From Limnohabitans sp. (GTDB lineage Bacteria > Pseudomonadota > Gammaproteobacteria > Burkholderiales > Burkholderiaceae_C): DNA of 32,386 bases. The translations under genes were made by a program, and so were the position numbers. The stretch is from positions 1 through 32,386 of the forward strand of contig VERE01000032.1 in the NCBI GenBank assembly GCA_018882835.1, read 5' to 3'. Below the pieces are notes generated by a model. It saw nothing but the letters and a program-made list of their open reading frames with translations, was not told the origin of the DNA and made no database searches. Every line of letters starts with the position of its first letter. Position 1 is the stretch's first letter. This document shows positions 32,270-32,386 of the stretch, one piece after another.

Positions 32270-32310
32270 ACTTTAGTCAACTGGGTCGATACTGTCAATT
32301 TAAATTGACG
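32270..32310 (-). promoter_or_regulatory. bchF promoter with overlapping PpsR/CrtJ-like operator
   Basis: On the minus strand a consensus -35 box TTGACA (32298-32293) is 17 bases from TAAAGT (32275-32270), giving a start near 32263 and a leader of about 23 bases. A perfect 16-bp palindrome GTCAATTTAAATTGAC (32294-32309) covers the -35 box. The plus-strand 18-mer at 32293-32310 matches the PpsR/CrtJ consensus TGTN12ACA except for the last base. This is the only convincing promoter seen for the 14-gene minus-strand array. Repression by PpsR is inferred. Confidence 0.65.
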
Positions 32311-32354
32311 TCATAGTTTAATTACATACCTAGGGTTTTCACTAGTCATGAGGT

Positions 32355-32381
32355 TTGACAAAAAACCTGACACTTCTGACA
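32355..32381 (+). repeat. Three direct YTGACA repeats at the window edge
   Basis: TTGACA (32355-32360), CTGACA (32367-32372) and CTGACA (32376-32381) stand in the same orientation with start-to-start spacings of 12 and 9 bases, in AT-rich sequence upstream of bchF. TTGACA could be the -35 box of a divergent plus-strand gene beyond the window. Apart from the bchF promoter, 32241-32386 holds no recognisable gene. Confidence 0.4.
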
Positions 32382-32386
32382 AGTAC

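Overview
The window is the core of a photosynthesis gene cluster for an anoxygenic, bacteriochlorophyll-a phototroph. The evidence is the full set of reaction-centre genes (pufL, pufM, puhA, the tetraheme cytochrome pufC), LH1 and LH2 antenna genes, most late bacteriochlorophyll genes and a spheroidene-type carotenoid pathway. A cytochrome-type PufC lipoprotein, ispH plus crtA-crtD-crtC directly behind puf, and GC-rich, tightly packed genes suggest a betaproteobacterium of the Burkholderiales, most likely a Comamonadaceae relative of Limnohabitans, Rhodoferax or Rubrivivax. That assignment is an inference from gene order and protein resemblance, not from a marker gene. An O2-dependent cyclase (AcsF) and an O2-dependent carotenoid monooxygenase (CrtA) fit an aerobic or facultatively aerobic lifestyle.

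Layout, plus strand, 1 to 15603: a 5'-truncated crtF, then bchC-bchX-bchY-bchZ (late ring reduction and side-chain steps), the puf group (pufB, an extra 74-codon membrane-protein gene, pufA, pufL, pufM, pufC), ispH, crtA-crtD-crtC, then the LH2 group pucB-pucA, a terminator-like hairpin, pucC, and a 30-codon membrane microprotein gene. Layout, minus strand, 32240 down to 15608: bchF-bchN-bchB-bchH-bchL-bchM-lhaA-puhA-puhB-puhC-acsF-puhE-crtI-crtB. This is one nearly gapless 14-gene array with many ATGA or TGATG start-stop overlaps. The two arrays converge with only four bases between them. No stretch above 300 bases lacks a gene; the largest gaps are 5711-5847, 13524-13665 and 32241-32386, all annotated below.

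How it works together: bchH starts the magnesium branch, bchM and acsF build the isocyclic ring, bchNBL and bchXYZ reduce rings D and B, and bchF and bchC make the 3-acetyl group. ispH and crtB, crtI, crtC, crtD, crtF and crtA supply carotenoid. lhaA, pucC, puhB, puhC and puhE assemble the complexes built from PufLM-PuhA, LH1 and LH2. bchI, bchD, bchG, bchP, crtE and regulators such as ppsR are not in this window.

Points worth a second look: the gene wedged between pufB and pufA, the 30-residue microprotein behind pucC, an LH2 alpha chain carrying the Phe44-Leu45 signature of blue-shifted B800-820 antennae with a matching B800-site change in LH2 beta, the crtC start buried inside crtD, and two palindromic operators overlapping strong -35 boxes upstream of bchC and bchF.
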